Assembly: GCA_966095765.1 (NCBI GenBank)
Contig: CBHTSZ010000002.1
Span: 1 to 64,000, forward strand
Origin: CBHTSZ01 sp966095765
GTDB lineage: Bacteria > Patescibacteriota > Saccharimonadia > Saccharimonadales > Saccharimonadaceae
Direction of reading: 5' to 3'
DNA length: 64,000 nucleotides
In this document: positions 33,877 to 42,088 of the stretch, piece after piece
Layout: each line of letters begins with the position of its first letter
How positions within the stretch are numbered: position 1 is the stretch's first letter
The notes under the pieces: model-generated
The model's database searches: none
What the model was told of the DNA's origin: nothing
The model's input: only the letters and a program-made list of their open reading frames with translations
Translations under genes and position numbers: made by a program

Positions 33877-34446
33877 ATGGATACCGAAAAGGTACTGCCG
33901 AACGACATGCGCATCAACAGCTATGTCGAAGATTATCCCGAGGAGATAAAGCTCGAGATCGATGAGGCACGCGAGAAGAACGTACTTTGCGACTTGCTAG
34001 ATATTGACCTTGAGTTCGAAACGCTCGGTAATCTAAAGGTGCTTGCGTCGCTGGCAAATTCGCTCAATGAGCGATTCGTGAAGCAGGACGACGTTAAAGC
34101 GTACGAGTCGATGTATAGGGGCGTTGTCTTCGCCTACCAAATCACCCGCATCGTGCAAGGTGAGGAGGCGAACTTTGATGCCGGTGTTTACATCGGAAGT
34201 CTCCTCAAGCAGCCCGACAACTATGACCAGCTCATCCGCGACACGCAATTCTATCTCCAGGACAATGAACAGCTTTGTGATTTTTTGGGTGAGTACGTCG
34301 ATGAACTCGATGGAGGTCGTGGCTATCCGCATCTGGCTGAACTCGCCAGTTCGGTTGTCTTTATGCTCTGTGAACGTTATCTCGCTGATAAATTCCTCGC
34401 CGAAACCTCAAAAAACGCAACCGTTGAAGCGTTCGAATCGCGCTAG
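33877..34446 (+). CDS. Hypothetical acidic helical protein, 189 aa
   Basis: Not recognised. It is soluble, acidic and mostly helical, with no membrane segment. TACAGT ends seven bases before the ATG and there is no ribosome site, so the transcript is probably leaderless. It sits between the LOR gene and the DUF4868-like gene, and all three point the same way. A functional link with the DUF4868 protein is possible but rests on position only. Confidence 0.55.
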   Translation: MDTEKVLPNDMRINSYVEDYPEEIKLEIDEAREKNVLCDLLDIDLEFETLGNLKVLASLANSLNERFVKQDDVKAYESMYRGVVFAYQITRIVQGEEANFDAGVYIGSLLKQPDNYDQLIRDTQFYLQDNEQLCDFLGEYVDELDGGRGYPHLAELASSVVFMLCERYLADKFLAETSKNATVEAFESR

Positions 34447-34498
34447 TCGCTAATTTTACAGCAGCATAATACTTACGCTCTTAGTACAATGAGAGACT

Positions 34499-35554
34499 AT
34501 GAGCGATGACACCCAAACCCTAGAGCGAACCAATCAAAACGAGCTTCCGGCAGACATCTTGCCGGAGCAGCAGGATGCCTATGAGCCAACTGACATCTTT
34601 CAGTGGGCTAACAACCTGGTTCAGTACAAGGGTGATCTAAACGTCGATCTCTTTTTGTTTAACAAAAACGGCATCGTCTACCGTACAAGCCGCAGTAGCG
34701 ACCTCGATAAGCAGATGGAACCGCTGTTTATCGATGAAATACTCGAGTATGTACTCGACGGCGCGGAGCGGGGGATGATCGTGCGCGGGTTTGAGGAGGC
34801 TGAAGCCGAAGCGGATGTACTGCAACGGACTCGCACCAAAAATGTCGAAAAGGCGGTGAATGTTCTGAACTGGATCAAGACCCAGGAACATGAGATGGAA
34901 ATGTTCAGCGACGAGACCCATGACATCAAACGTATGAAAGGTGCGATCGCCCGCGTTTCTCACGAGGGTATGGATACGTTCTACGTGATCAAACAGCTGC
35001 CGGCAGCACAGATGATGAGCGGCCGGGTCGGGTGGATGGTTCGTAACGGCAAGTTTGTGCCGTTTGATGCTGAGGCTGCTATCCGTGTCCCCGAAGACAA
35101 CCAGTTGCTCGTGGTCGGTGAAGACATGTTTGTCTTCTCGCAACCGAAGCTCAAGAGTTTGTTCGGTTACGATGCCAAGGAGTCATACATCGCCGACCAA
35201 AAGGTGAAAGAGATCGAAGCGCATTTCCGTCTTAGCTTTGCTGAGGGCCTCACGATCCAGAATCTCGTCAAGGGTCGCCGTTCAACCATCAAGAAGCTGC
35301 AAAAGATCGAGCCGACACTGATGACCCAGGAGCAGCTCCTCAACCATGCCGAAGAAGTCGGGGTTGATCTCATGGAAGATGACTCGGGCGCGATCATTAT
35401 CATGGACGAAAAAGACCTCGTCAAATTCGTCAACTTGCTCAACGACGATTACATAGAGTCGCCAGTGACCGGTCTTCGGTACGAGATCAAGAGCAAGAAA
35501 CCACTGCGCGAGCCAGAGAGCAAAGAAGACGATAGCTTACTGATCCAGCTTTAG
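34499..35554 (+). CDS. DUF4868-like protein (KwaB-related)
   Basis: A 351-aa soluble protein. The C-terminal 170 residues match my recollection of DUF4868, the family of the Kiwa antiphage protein KwaB. A display-type segment (NQLLVVGEDMFVFSQPKLKSLFGY) comes first, then a helical block. Last is the ending VNLLNDDYIESPVTGLRYEI followed by KSKKPL. The N-terminal half (DLNVDLFLFNKNGIVYRTS) also fits. No KwaA-like four-helix membrane gene is adjacent. TACAAT ends eight bases before the ATG. A long inverted repeat follows the stop. Confidence 0.55.
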   Translation: MSDDTQTLERTNQNELPADILPEQQDAYEPTDIFQWANNLVQYKGDLNVDLFLFNKNGIVYRTSRSSDLDKQMEPLFIDEILEYVLDGAERGMIVRGFEEAEAEADVLQRTRTKNVEKAVNVLNWIKTQEHEMEMFSDETHDIKRMKGAIARVSHEGMDTFYVIKQLPAAQMMSGRVGWMVRNGKFVPFDAEAAIRVPEDNQLLVVGEDMFVFSQPKLKSLFGYDAKESYIADQKVKEIEAHFRLSFAEGLTIQNLVKGRRSTIKKLQKIEPTLMTQEQLLNHAEEVGVDLMEDDSGAIIIMDEKDLVKFVNLLNDDYIESPVTGLRYEIKSKKPLREPESKEDDSLLIQL

Positions 35555-35566
35555 GGTTGAAGTGTA

Positions 35567-35615
35567 GGATAGTAGCTAAAAAGGCAGCATGTCGCTGCCT
35601 TTTTAGCTACTATCC
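35567..35615. terminator. Perfect 22-bp inverted repeat terminator
   Basis: Two 22-base arms (35567-35588 and 35594-35615) pair perfectly around a 5-base ATGTC loop and include A5/T5 runs. It lies between the convergent DUF4868-like and EF-hand genes and should stop transcription from both sides. Confidence 0.92.
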
Positions 35616-35621
35616 CAGGTA

Positions 35622-35861
35622 TTATTTGATGCCGAATTTATCTTTGGCAGCGTCAATGTCCTTGAGATCGGTTGAGCCGTCTTGGTTGACGTCGAGATCT
35701 TTTGCATCCAATTTGCCGTCGTCGTTACTGTCGATCTGTCCGAAGGCGATATTCTTCGCGTCATTCATGTCTAGTTTGCCGTCTTTGACGGCGTCGATGA
35801 TATCGCCAGCATCTTTCTTCTTACCGCCTAACATGCCACCGAGTGAGTCAAATAATCCCAT
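35622..35861 (-). CDS. Small EF-hand/dockerin-like calcium-binding protein
   Basis: A 79-aa protein with two clear 12-residue calcium loops: DSNDDGKLDAKD (44-55) and DVNQDGSTDLKD (57-68). A weaker half-loop is seen near 27-34. The N-terminus is short with a Gly/Leu-rich stretch (MGLFDSLGGMLGG) that could touch membrane or a partner; no signal peptide is seen. An AAGGAGG ribosome site precedes the ATG. It is divergent from the Excalibur-domain gene. Confidence 0.8.
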   Translation of the reverse strand: MGLFDSLGGMLGGKKKDAGDIIDAVKDGKLDMNDAKNIAFGQIDSNDDGKLDAKDLDVNQDGSTDLKDIDAAKDKFGIK

Positions 35862-35938
35862 ATAACCTCCTTGTGTTTGTTCTATTATACTGCGGCGCTT
35901 TGCGTGGTATAGTAAAAATAATTTGATAAGGGGGAGTT

Positions 35939-36544
35939 ATGGCTACTAAAGCACCGAAACCAGTTGAAGATGAGGCGAAGATCGAGAAAGAACGTGCAAG
36001 GAACGCAGAAGGCGGCTTCTTCCTCACTGCGGCTGTGTATATCCTGTCCCGTTTTCCGCTCACGAAAAACCGCTACCAGAACTGGACGAAAGGGCGCCGT
36101 ATCCTCGTTGGTTGGCTGTTGTGGCTCATCGTTCTACCGATCATCCCGATCATTGCGATTATCGTCTGGTACTTGAATGACCCTGAAGGCTTCAAGAAGA
36201 GTCCATGGGCTAAGGCGCTGATCGCGGTAGCCATTGCTTGGGCGGGGTATGCTGGCCTGGTACTCACAGAGCCGTCGCAAGCCGATGTTAACGGCAAATA
36301 TTCACCCGTTCAAACAGCTGCAGATGGCGAAACGAAGGTGGTAAATACAGACCCTGCTGCAATACCTAGCGAAGAAGCGAAACAGAAGGTGGCGGATAGA
36401 AAAGAGAGTGCCGCAAGTGGTGGTCGTCAGTTCGAAAACTGTACCGAAGCATTTGAAGTGGGCGTCTTTAATATCCGACGCAGTGACGATGCCTACCAAA
36501 ACAAACTTGATCGTGACAATGACGGTATTGCCTGCGAACGCTAG
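35939..36544 (+). CDS. Membrane protein with C-terminal Excalibur calcium-binding domain
   Basis: A 201-aa protein with a charged cytoplasmic N-terminus, two membrane segments (about 57-78 and 93-110), a linker and a C-terminal Excalibur domain ending LDRDNDGIACER with two conserved Cys (FENCTEAF ... ACER). Excalibur domains are extracellular calcium-binding modules. It is preceded by GGGGGAG. The -10 of the next gene lies just after its stop. Confidence 0.8.
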   Translation: MATKAPKPVEDEAKIEKERARNAEGGFFLTAAVYILSRFPLTKNRYQNWTKGRRILVGWLLWLIVLPIIPIIAIIVWYLNDPEGFKKSPWAKALIAVAIAWAGYAGLVLTEPSQADVNGKYSPVQTAADGETKVVNTDPAAIPSEEAKQKVADRKESAASGGRQFENCTEAFEVGVFNIRRSDDAYQNKLDRDNDGIACER

Positions 36545-36550
36545 TATAAT
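36545..36550 (+). promoter_or_regulatory. -10 box of a leaderless transcript
   Basis: TATAAT ends six bases before the ATG at 36557, immediately after the stop of the Excalibur gene. There is no ribosome site. Confidence 0.6.
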
Positions 36551-36556
36551 AATCTG

Positions 36557-37672
36557 ATGAGTTCTCAAACAAAAACAGCTCAAATAAACCTAGACTTCTC
36601 ACCGCTGACGCTCCCGGTAACCGAGGCGGATGTCGCTGCATACAAACAGTATGTTGGTAAAGGTGGTTTCGCAAATGGCCTTGGGCTAGAGATCGCGATC
36701 GGTACGGTCTTTGGGCTGGTATTTGGTTTTAGTTTCATCATGCCGCTGGTTTTTGCTCTGCACGGTATTCTACGGCTAGGAGCAATCATCTTAATCATTC
36801 TCTGCATACCAGGAGCGATTTTCTTGATGCGCCTAGTCACTGCACACTACAACAAAACACGAGCACGACTATTTAAGTTCGCTTCACGCAATAACATCAA
36901 ATTCATCCAGAAACAGCAAGCAGACTACGCGGGTATGATCTTTAACGAAGGTCATTCTCGTGAAGTAACTGAGGCATACGTTTTTGCTGATAGCACAGAG
37001 ATAGGGAACTACAGGTATGTCACAGGTAGCGGTAAAAATCGCAGCGTGCATGACTGGGCATATGTCAAAGTCAAACTTCCGCGCAAGTTGCCGCACATGG
37101 TGCTTGATGCGAAAAGCAACAATATCTTCGGAAGGTTCTCTAACTTAACAGATATCTTTGATCGATCTCAGACGCTGAGTTTGGAGGGGAATTTTAACGA
37201 TCACTTTACCCTCTATGCACCAAAGCAGTACGAGCAGGATGCGTTTTACGTCTTCACGCCTGACGTGATGGCTCGGCTCATCGACAGTGGAAGTGGGTTT
37301 GACATGGAGGTGGTTGACGACGAACTTTATATCTACCGTGGTAATCGTTTCGATATCGGTAGTGAAGCAGAACTACGCACGGTGCTTGGGATTGTTGACG
37401 CGATTAGCTCAGAGCTTAGAGAACAGACAGACTACTATGCTGACGAACAGGTTGGTGATCGAGCCCAGAATATCATCGCCGCGCCCGGTGCTCGGCTCAA
37501 GCATGGCGTGAATTGGGTGGCAGTATGTATTGTTCTCGCGTTTTTGATCTACTACACAAGCAACATGCTGTCTGCTGGATCGGTGTTCGCGGCAGTCCCA
37601 GGCTTTTTGCTGCTCGCGATACTGGTTGGGTCTGGCGTTGCGTCGATAATCAAACGAATTGATAGGTCGTGA
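36557..37672 (+). CDS. DUF3137-like membrane protein
   Basis: A 371-aa protein with two membrane segments near 50-95, a soluble domain (about 105-310) and two more hydrophobic segments near the C-terminus (about 322-362). The soluble part has the pattern ANSLEGNFNDHFTLYAP-like (LSLEGNFNDHFTLYAPKQYE) and DAFYVFTPDVMARLIDSG, resembling DUF3137 proteins of unknown function. The family call is tentative. Its stop overlaps the next start (TGATG). Confidence 0.55.
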   Translation: MSSQTKTAQINLDFSPLTLPVTEADVAAYKQYVGKGGFANGLGLEIAIGTVFGLVFGFSFIMPLVFALHGILRLGAIILIILCIPGAIFLMRLVTAHYNKTRARLFKFASRNNIKFIQKQQADYAGMIFNEGHSREVTEAYVFADSTEIGNYRYVTGSGKNRSVHDWAYVKVKLPRKLPHMVLDAKSNNIFGRFSNLTDIFDRSQTLSLEGNFNDHFTLYAPKQYEQDAFYVFTPDVMARLIDSGSGFDMEVVDDELYIYRGNRFDIGSEAELRTVLGIVDAISSELREQTDYYADEQVGDRAQNIIAAPGARLKHGVNWVAVCIVLAFLIYYTSNMLSAGSVFAAVPGFLLLAILVGSGVASIIKRIDRS

Positions 37673-38493
37673 TGCTGAGGACTTTGTGGCATCGATACCT
37701 TCGTGTTCCATTTACGCTCCATGTGTATCGACAGTCGACCGTGCAAAATGCCCGTGCCACCCTCGTGTTTCTGCATGGGCTTGGCAACTCAGGACGAACC
37801 TGGGACGAGGTAGCAGCGAAGTTACCCGATGATCTCAATCTGGTGATCGTTGATCTCCTCGGCTTCGGGGACTCACCGCAGCCAAACTGGGCAGTGTATG
37901 ATGCTCGTACGCAGGCGAAATCCCTCGCAAAGACATTGCTTGCGAACGGTGTGTTCGGTAAGGTCATTCTCGTTGGTCACTCGATGGGTGGACTGGTTGC
38001 GATCGAGTTTGCGAAACGTTTTCCGCTTCTCGTCGATTCGCTTGTTCTTTGTAGTCCGCCGCTCTATAACGTAGATCCGAGTGATGATAAAAAGCTGTTT
38101 GTGCAACGCGATGAACAGCTGAGGCGCCTCTACGAATTTGCTATCAAAAAGCCGGAGAATATCATCAAGGTTGCGAGCCTTGCAAAGCGTTATGGGCTTA
38201 TGAACCCAGATTTTGACGTTCACGCTCTCAATATCGATGCGTACGTTGCGGCGCTTCGAGCAAACATCCTCGATCAAACCGCTATGGGTGACCTCGCCCG
38301 GCTTACGAAGCCGGTTAGCATCATCTACGGTACACTCGACCCGTTCGTGATCGGCTCGAATATCAAACGTGCTGATGAGGCGTCGCAGTATATACAGGTA
38401 ACGAAATTTATCGGTGGCCACGAGATCGTCGGCTCCTATGTTGACCGCGTCGTCGAGTCGATTGATAAGCAGTTACGCTTTGATACCGTATAA
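37672..38493 (+). CDS. Alpha/beta-fold hydrolase
   Basis: A 273-aa enzyme with an oxyanion-hole motif LVFLHGLGNS, the nucleophile elbow GHSMGG (Ser104), the acid Asp in YGTLDPFV and the His in GGHEIV. No signal peptide is present, so it is cytoplasmic. The substrate is unknown. The ATG at 37672 overlaps the previous stop; the GTG three bases earlier is less likely. Its stop codon overlaps the -10 of rnhA. Confidence 0.88.
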   Translation: MLRTLWHRYLRVPFTLHVYRQSTVQNARATLVFLHGLGNSGRTWDEVAAKLPDDLNLVIVDLLGFGDSPQPNWAVYDARTQAKSLAKTLLANGVFGKVILVGHSMGGLVAIEFAKRFPLLVDSLVLCSPPLYNVDPSDDKKLFVQRDEQLRRLYEFAIKKPENIIKVASLAKRYGLMNPDFDVHALNIDAYVAALRANILDQTAMGDLARLTKPVSIIYGTLDPFVIGSNIKRADEASQYIQVTKFIGGHEIVGSYVDRVVESIDKQLRFDTV

Positions 38494-38494
38494 T
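38489..38494 (+). promoter_or_regulatory. -10 box of a leaderless rnhA transcript
   Basis: TATAAT overlaps the stop codon of the hydrolase and ends seven bases before the ATG at 38502. There is no ribosome site. Confidence 0.6.
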
Positions 38495-38501
38495 CGAACA
38501 A

Positions 38502-38927
38502 ATGACTATTTACTACACAGATGGTAGCGCGAGCCCAAACCCAGGACCGGGCGGCTATGCCGTTATCAAAGACAAACAACCAGTAGCTCTCGGTACCGAA
38601 CCAAGCGATGAAGTAACCACAAATATTCGCATGGAGGGGTTTGCGATCATGGCAGCACTCAAACATGCAAATGGTGCAGAGTGTCAGATACATACCGACA
38701 GCGAGTTCTGGATCAACGTCATTACGAAATGGTCACTTGCATGGGAAGCGAACGGCTGGAAAAAGAAGGGTGGTGAGATCAAGAACCTGGATATTGTCCA
38801 GGAGGTCTGTCCACTGTTTCGAAAGAGCAAAGCGACGCTTGTATGGGTTCGCGGTCATAACGGCGACGAAGGTAACGAGCTTGCTGACGTTTGGGCGAAT
38901 AAGGCCCGCGAAGGCGCCAGGGTTTAG
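38502..38927 (+). CDS. rnhA: Ribonuclease H (type 1 fold)
   Basis: A 141-aa RNase H that cuts RNA in RNA-DNA hybrids. The metal-binding residues are in place: Asp7 (YTDGSASPNPGPGG), Glu45, Asp66 (HTDSEFW) and Asp129 (NELADVWA), with the assisting His119 (VRGHNG). The length fits. It is followed 17 bases later by a PIF1-type helicase gene with its own promoter. Confidence 0.93.
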   Translation: MTIYYTDGSASPNPGPGGYAVIKDKQPVALGTEPSDEVTTNIRMEGFAIMAALKHANGAECQIHTDSEFWINVITKWSLAWEANGWKKKGGEIKNLDIVQEVCPLFRKSKATLVWVRGHNGDEGNELADVWANKAREGARV

Positions 38928-38932
38928 GGCGA

Positions 38933-38938
38933 TATAAT
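38933..38938 (+). promoter_or_regulatory. -10 box of a leaderless helicase transcript
   Basis: TATAAT ends six bases before the ATG at 38945, with no ribosome site. Confidence 0.6.
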
Positions 38939-38944
38939 AGAGTA

Positions 38945-40456
38945 ATGGATCAAGCGCTCGCACTCGAGATTCTTCATAACGGCCACAACGTTTTGCTTAC
39001 GGGTCCTGCTGGTGCCGGTAAAACGTTTGTTTTGAACCAGTTTATTCGCCAGGCAAAAGCTGATGGCAAGCATGTATCCGTCACGGCGACGACTGGTCTT
39101 GCGGCAACGCATATCGGTGGCAATACGATCCATGCGTGGAGCGGTATCGGTGTGAGTGATGAGTTGCAAGAGGATTTCGAAGACTACCTCCTCAAAAGCC
39201 GGCGCGATATCATCGAAACAACCGATGTTCTCGTGATCGATGAGATTTCGATGCTGCATGACTACCGACTCGACATGGTGGATACGGTAGCGCGTACGGT
39301 TCGAGATGACCCACGGCCGTTTGGTGGTATTCAGGTGGTGCTTTGTGGTGACTTCTTTCAGCTGCCGCCGGTCAATCGTGATGACAGTCGTCAAGGTGGT
39401 TTCGTGACGAATTCAAGCGCATGGCAGGAGCTCGACCTCGTTATCTGCTATCTCAACGAACAGCACCGTCAAGATGATCCGGTGTTCCTCGAAATTCTTA
39501 ACGCGCTTCGTAGCGGTGATATCCGTCGCCGACATGCCGAGGCTCTGATGGAGCGTATCGATACGCATCTCGAAGACGACAATATCACTGAGCTGCATAC
39601 GACCAATATCGATGTTGAGTCGATCAATCATGGACGGCTCAATGAGCTGAAGGACAAGACGTACTACTACGACATGGTGACGACCGGCAGCGAAAATTAC
39701 GTTGCCTCGCTCAAGCGTTCCTGCCTCGCGATGGAACGGTTAGCGCTCAAGCCTGGTGCGCTTGTTATGGCGATAAAAAACAGCTCCGAGCGCAAGTATG
39801 TGAACGGTAGTTTGGGTGTGGTTGTTGGTTTTGAAAAGGGAACGGACTATCCGGTTGTTGAGTTTCGAAACGGCAAGACGGTGACCATGAAGCCGGATAG
39901 CTGGGAGCTTCGTGATGGTGATAAGAAGCGCGCCGGCCTCAGCCAGATACCTCTCCGGCTCGCCTGGGCGATTACAGTACACAAATCCCAGGGTATGACG
40001 CTCGATGCGGCGCGTATCGATCTGAGAAAGGCATTTGTCGAAGGCATGGGATATGTGGCGTTGTCTCGTGTGAAGCGGCTCGAGAGCCTTAGTCTACTTG
40101 GCATCAACCGTATGGCGCTCAAGGTAAGCTCAGAAGCACTTGCCATCGACGGTGAGCTGCGAAAACGTTCAGCAAGTGCTGCGAAAAAGTATGAACCGCT
40201 TCGTGCAAAAGCTGGTGAACGTCTCAAGAAGCAGGAGAAGAAACAGGCAAGCGACTGGAGCGACCGGCTCGCTAAAATGCGCGAAAAACATCCGAATGCC
40301 TACAAGCCATGGCAGGCTGCAGATGATGCGCTGCTAAGCGAACGTTTCCAGAATGGCGATGATCTCAAGACTATGTCTGAGCTGCTCGGACGTCACGAAA
40401 AGTCCATCGTCATGCGCATCCAAAAACTCTTCGGTGAAGATGCCGTGAGCGTGTAG
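38945..40456 (+). CDS. PIF1-like superfamily 1 DNA helicase
   Basis: A 503-aa helicase. Walker A is GPAGAGKT (20-27), followed by TATTGLAATHIGGNTIHAWSG (motif Ia region). Walker B is VLVIDEISML, and motif VI-type sequence is AITVHKSQGMTLD. After the core, residues about 405-503 form a basic helical extension ending in a helix-turn-helix-like unit (LKTMSELLGRHEKSIVMRIQKL) that may bind DNA. PIF1 enzymes unwind G-quadruplexes and R-loops, which fits the adjacent RNase H gene. Confidence 0.9.
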   Translation: MDQALALEILHNGHNVLLTGPAGAGKTFVLNQFIRQAKADGKHVSVTATTGLAATHIGGNTIHAWSGIGVSDELQEDFEDYLLKSRRDIIETTDVLVIDEISMLHDYRLDMVDTVARTVRDDPRPFGGIQVVLCGDFFQLPPVNRDDSRQGGFVTNSSAWQELDLVICYLNEQHRQDDPVFLEILNALRSGDIRRRHAEALMERIDTHLEDDNITELHTTNIDVESINHGRLNELKDKTYYYDMVTTGSENYVASLKRSCLAMERLALKPGALVMAIKNSSERKYVNGSLGVVVGFEKGTDYPVVEFRNGKTVTMKPDSWELRDGDKKRAGLSQIPLRLAWAITVHKSQGMTLDAARIDLRKAFVEGMGYVALSRVKRLESLSLLGINRMALKVSSEALAIDGELRKRSASAAKKYEPLRAKAGERLKKQEKKQASDWSDRLAKMREKHPNAYKPWQAADDALLSERFQNGDDLKTMSELLGRHEKSIVMRIQKLFGEDAVSV

Positions 40457-40511
40457 TTCTTATGGTATGATTGAAATAACGAAATAAGTGTAGGAGTGAG
40501 GGAGATACTCG

Positions 40512-41000
40512 ATGGAAAGTACCCAGGGACAAGTTTCTAATGCTGCAAGCAAAAGTAAAGTAAAGAAAAACAAGCAGAAGCTGATCGCATTGGTTGTAGG
40601 TGTGATCGTAGCTGTAGCTGTTATTGTCCTCAGCGGCTGGTTTCTTTCTCGATCAAGCACTGCGGCAACGATCGACAGCAGCAAGTACCAGGCAGTCTTT
40701 TTTACAAATGGCCAGGTTTACTTCGGTAAGCTGCAACCGGTAAACGCAAGCTACTTCAAGCTGACTGATGTCTTTTACATCCAGGCTCAGGAAGCAGAGT
40801 CTGAGAAGGCCGAGTCAGAAAACCCGCAACAGACTTCCAACCAGTCAACCGATATCCGTCTCATCAAGCTCGGTAGCGAAGTTCATGGACCTGACGACGA
40901 GATGATTATCAGCAAAGACCAAGTCCTCTTCTTTGAAAACCTCAAGAAAGACGGCAAGGTCTCTGACTCGATCACCAAGTACAACGCGCAAAAGAAGTAA
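40512..41000 (+). CDS. Single-pass membrane protein, 162 aa
   Basis: A lysine-rich N-terminus, one membrane segment (about 24-46) and an extracytoplasmic domain. That domain begins KYQAVFFTNGQVYFGKL, a motif that recurs in modified form in the convergent gene at 41521. A Glu/Ser/Gln-rich linker follows. The function is unknown. A GGAGTGAGGGAG site precedes the ATG. Confidence 0.65.
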   Translation: MESTQGQVSNAASKSKVKKNKQKLIALVVGVIVAVAVIVLSGWFLSRSSTAATIDSSKYQAVFFTNGQVYFGKLQPVNASYFKLTDVFYIQAQEAESEKAESENPQQTSNQSTDIRLIKLGSEVHGPDDEMIISKDQVLFFENLKKDGKVSDSITKYNAQKK

Positions 41001-41018
41001 CCTAAGCTTCTGGCGTTT

Positions 41019-41513
41019 ATGAACCGTATCGTCAAAAAAACTCTCAAAGTTACCGCTGTAGCGGTAACTTTGTTATTTGTGCTCGTTGCTGCCGGGGTTG
41101 GCTACACCTGGTATATGAGCCAGTACGACGAGAATCCTCAGGCGATCCAGCCGGCTGTAGCTCCGCGGGGCGGCATACAGAACACAACCCGTCCTAAAAT
41201 ACCTGACACTGCTTCGATAGGTGTTTCGGTCCAGAGCATTACTTCACCTGTTGTTCCGGGATCGAACGCAAGTATTATGGTCAAAACAAACCCTGAAGCC
41301 AGCTGTACGGTCTCTGTGGTGTACGATAAGACGCCGAGCAAAGACTCAGGTCTCGTTGAGAAAAAGGCTGATGAATATGGTCTCGTTGAATGGACGTGGA
41401 CGGTGGAAAGTACGGCGCCGCTCGGCAACTGGCCAGTGAAGGTCACCTGCGCCAACAAGAAGAACAGCGCAGTTGTTCAGAACGACCTGCGGGTTGTAAA
41501 GACACTCGAGTAA
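41019..41513 (+). CDS. Membrane-anchored Ig-like protein, 164 aa
   Basis: A basic N-terminus and membrane segment (about 9-30) are followed by a linker and a beta-sandwich-like domain (about 63-164) with two Cys (ASCTVSVVYD; VKVTCANKKN) spaced like an Ig-type disulfide. The coding sequence for residues 9-18 contains a perfect 12-bp hairpin. No ribosome site is strong. It ends seven bases from the convergent surface-locus gene. Confidence 0.65.
   Translation: MNRIVKKTLKVTAVAVTLLFVLVAAGVGYTWYMSQYDENPQAIQPAVAPRGGIQNTTRPKIPDTASIGVSVQSITSPVVPGSNASIMVKTNPEASCTVSVVYDKTPSKDSGLVEKKADEYGLVEWTWTVESTAPLGNWPVKVTCANKKNSAVVQNDLRVVKTLE
41045..41072 (+). promoter_or_regulatory. Perfect hairpin inside the start of a coding sequence
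   Basis: CAAAGTTACCGC pairs with GCGGTAACTTTG around a TGTA loop, followed by TTATTTGT. It looks like an intrinsic terminator or attenuator but lies 26 bases inside the 41019 gene. Confidence 0.5.
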
Positions 41514-41520
41514 TCAAATG

Positions 41521-42066
41521 CTAGTTTGATATCTTTTGGATATCGAACTGATCACCCAGGCGCCGCCACTGCGCCTGGGTGAGTTCTTTTTCGGGGTTAA
41601 ACATCACGACTAGGCCACGTTCGAGCATGATGCCGAGCTGCTTGTTGTTCTGCTTGACCTGGCGGCCGAGGTAGATGCTGCCGTTTGCGGTTTGAACGGT
41701 GGCATACTGCTGGATAGCATTGTCGAGAAAACGCTGTTTGAACTCAGGGATTTCTGTAAACTGTGGCGGCTGTGTGTATTCTGACACAGTTACGGACTTG
41801 CCCTCAAAGTGAACGATAAAGGAGAGGAGCTGTACGCCTTTTTCTACTTCAGCGAGCCTGTAATCTGTGACCGTATAGTCCTTGTTATCAAGCGTTACGA
41901 GAAATGGCGAGAAGGTAAGCTCTTGGCGGATTGAAGTCGGGATGCGAGCGGCTTGGCGTTCGAGATACCGGTAATTCGCAACCGCCACCGTTGCGATGAC
42001 GAGAAGGGCAACTGTCGCCAGCCCCGCAATTCGCAGTAACTGTATTCTTTGTTTACGTACAACCAT
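41521..42066 (-). CDS. Single-pass membrane protein of the surface locus, 181 aa
   Basis: A basic start, a membrane segment (about 10-31) and an extracytoplasmic domain. The domain includes QYATVQTANGSIYLGRQ, similar to the YQAVFFTNGQVYFGKL motif of the convergent 40512 product. The function is unknown. It is the last gene of the minus-strand surface locus, 22 bases after the giant protein gene, so it could be an accessory membrane factor. Confidence 0.65.
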   Translation of the reverse strand: MVVRKQRIQLLRIAGLATVALLVIATVAVANYRYLERQAARIPTSIRQELTFSPFLVTLDNKDYTVTDYRLAEVEKGVQLLSFIVHFEGKSVTVSEYTQPPQFTEIPEFKQRFLDNAIQQYATVQTANGSIYLGRQVKQNNKQLGIMLERGLVVMFNPEKELTQAQWRRLGDQFDIQKISN

Positions 42067-42088
42067 AGTTTTAGCGCGTCAATCCCAT

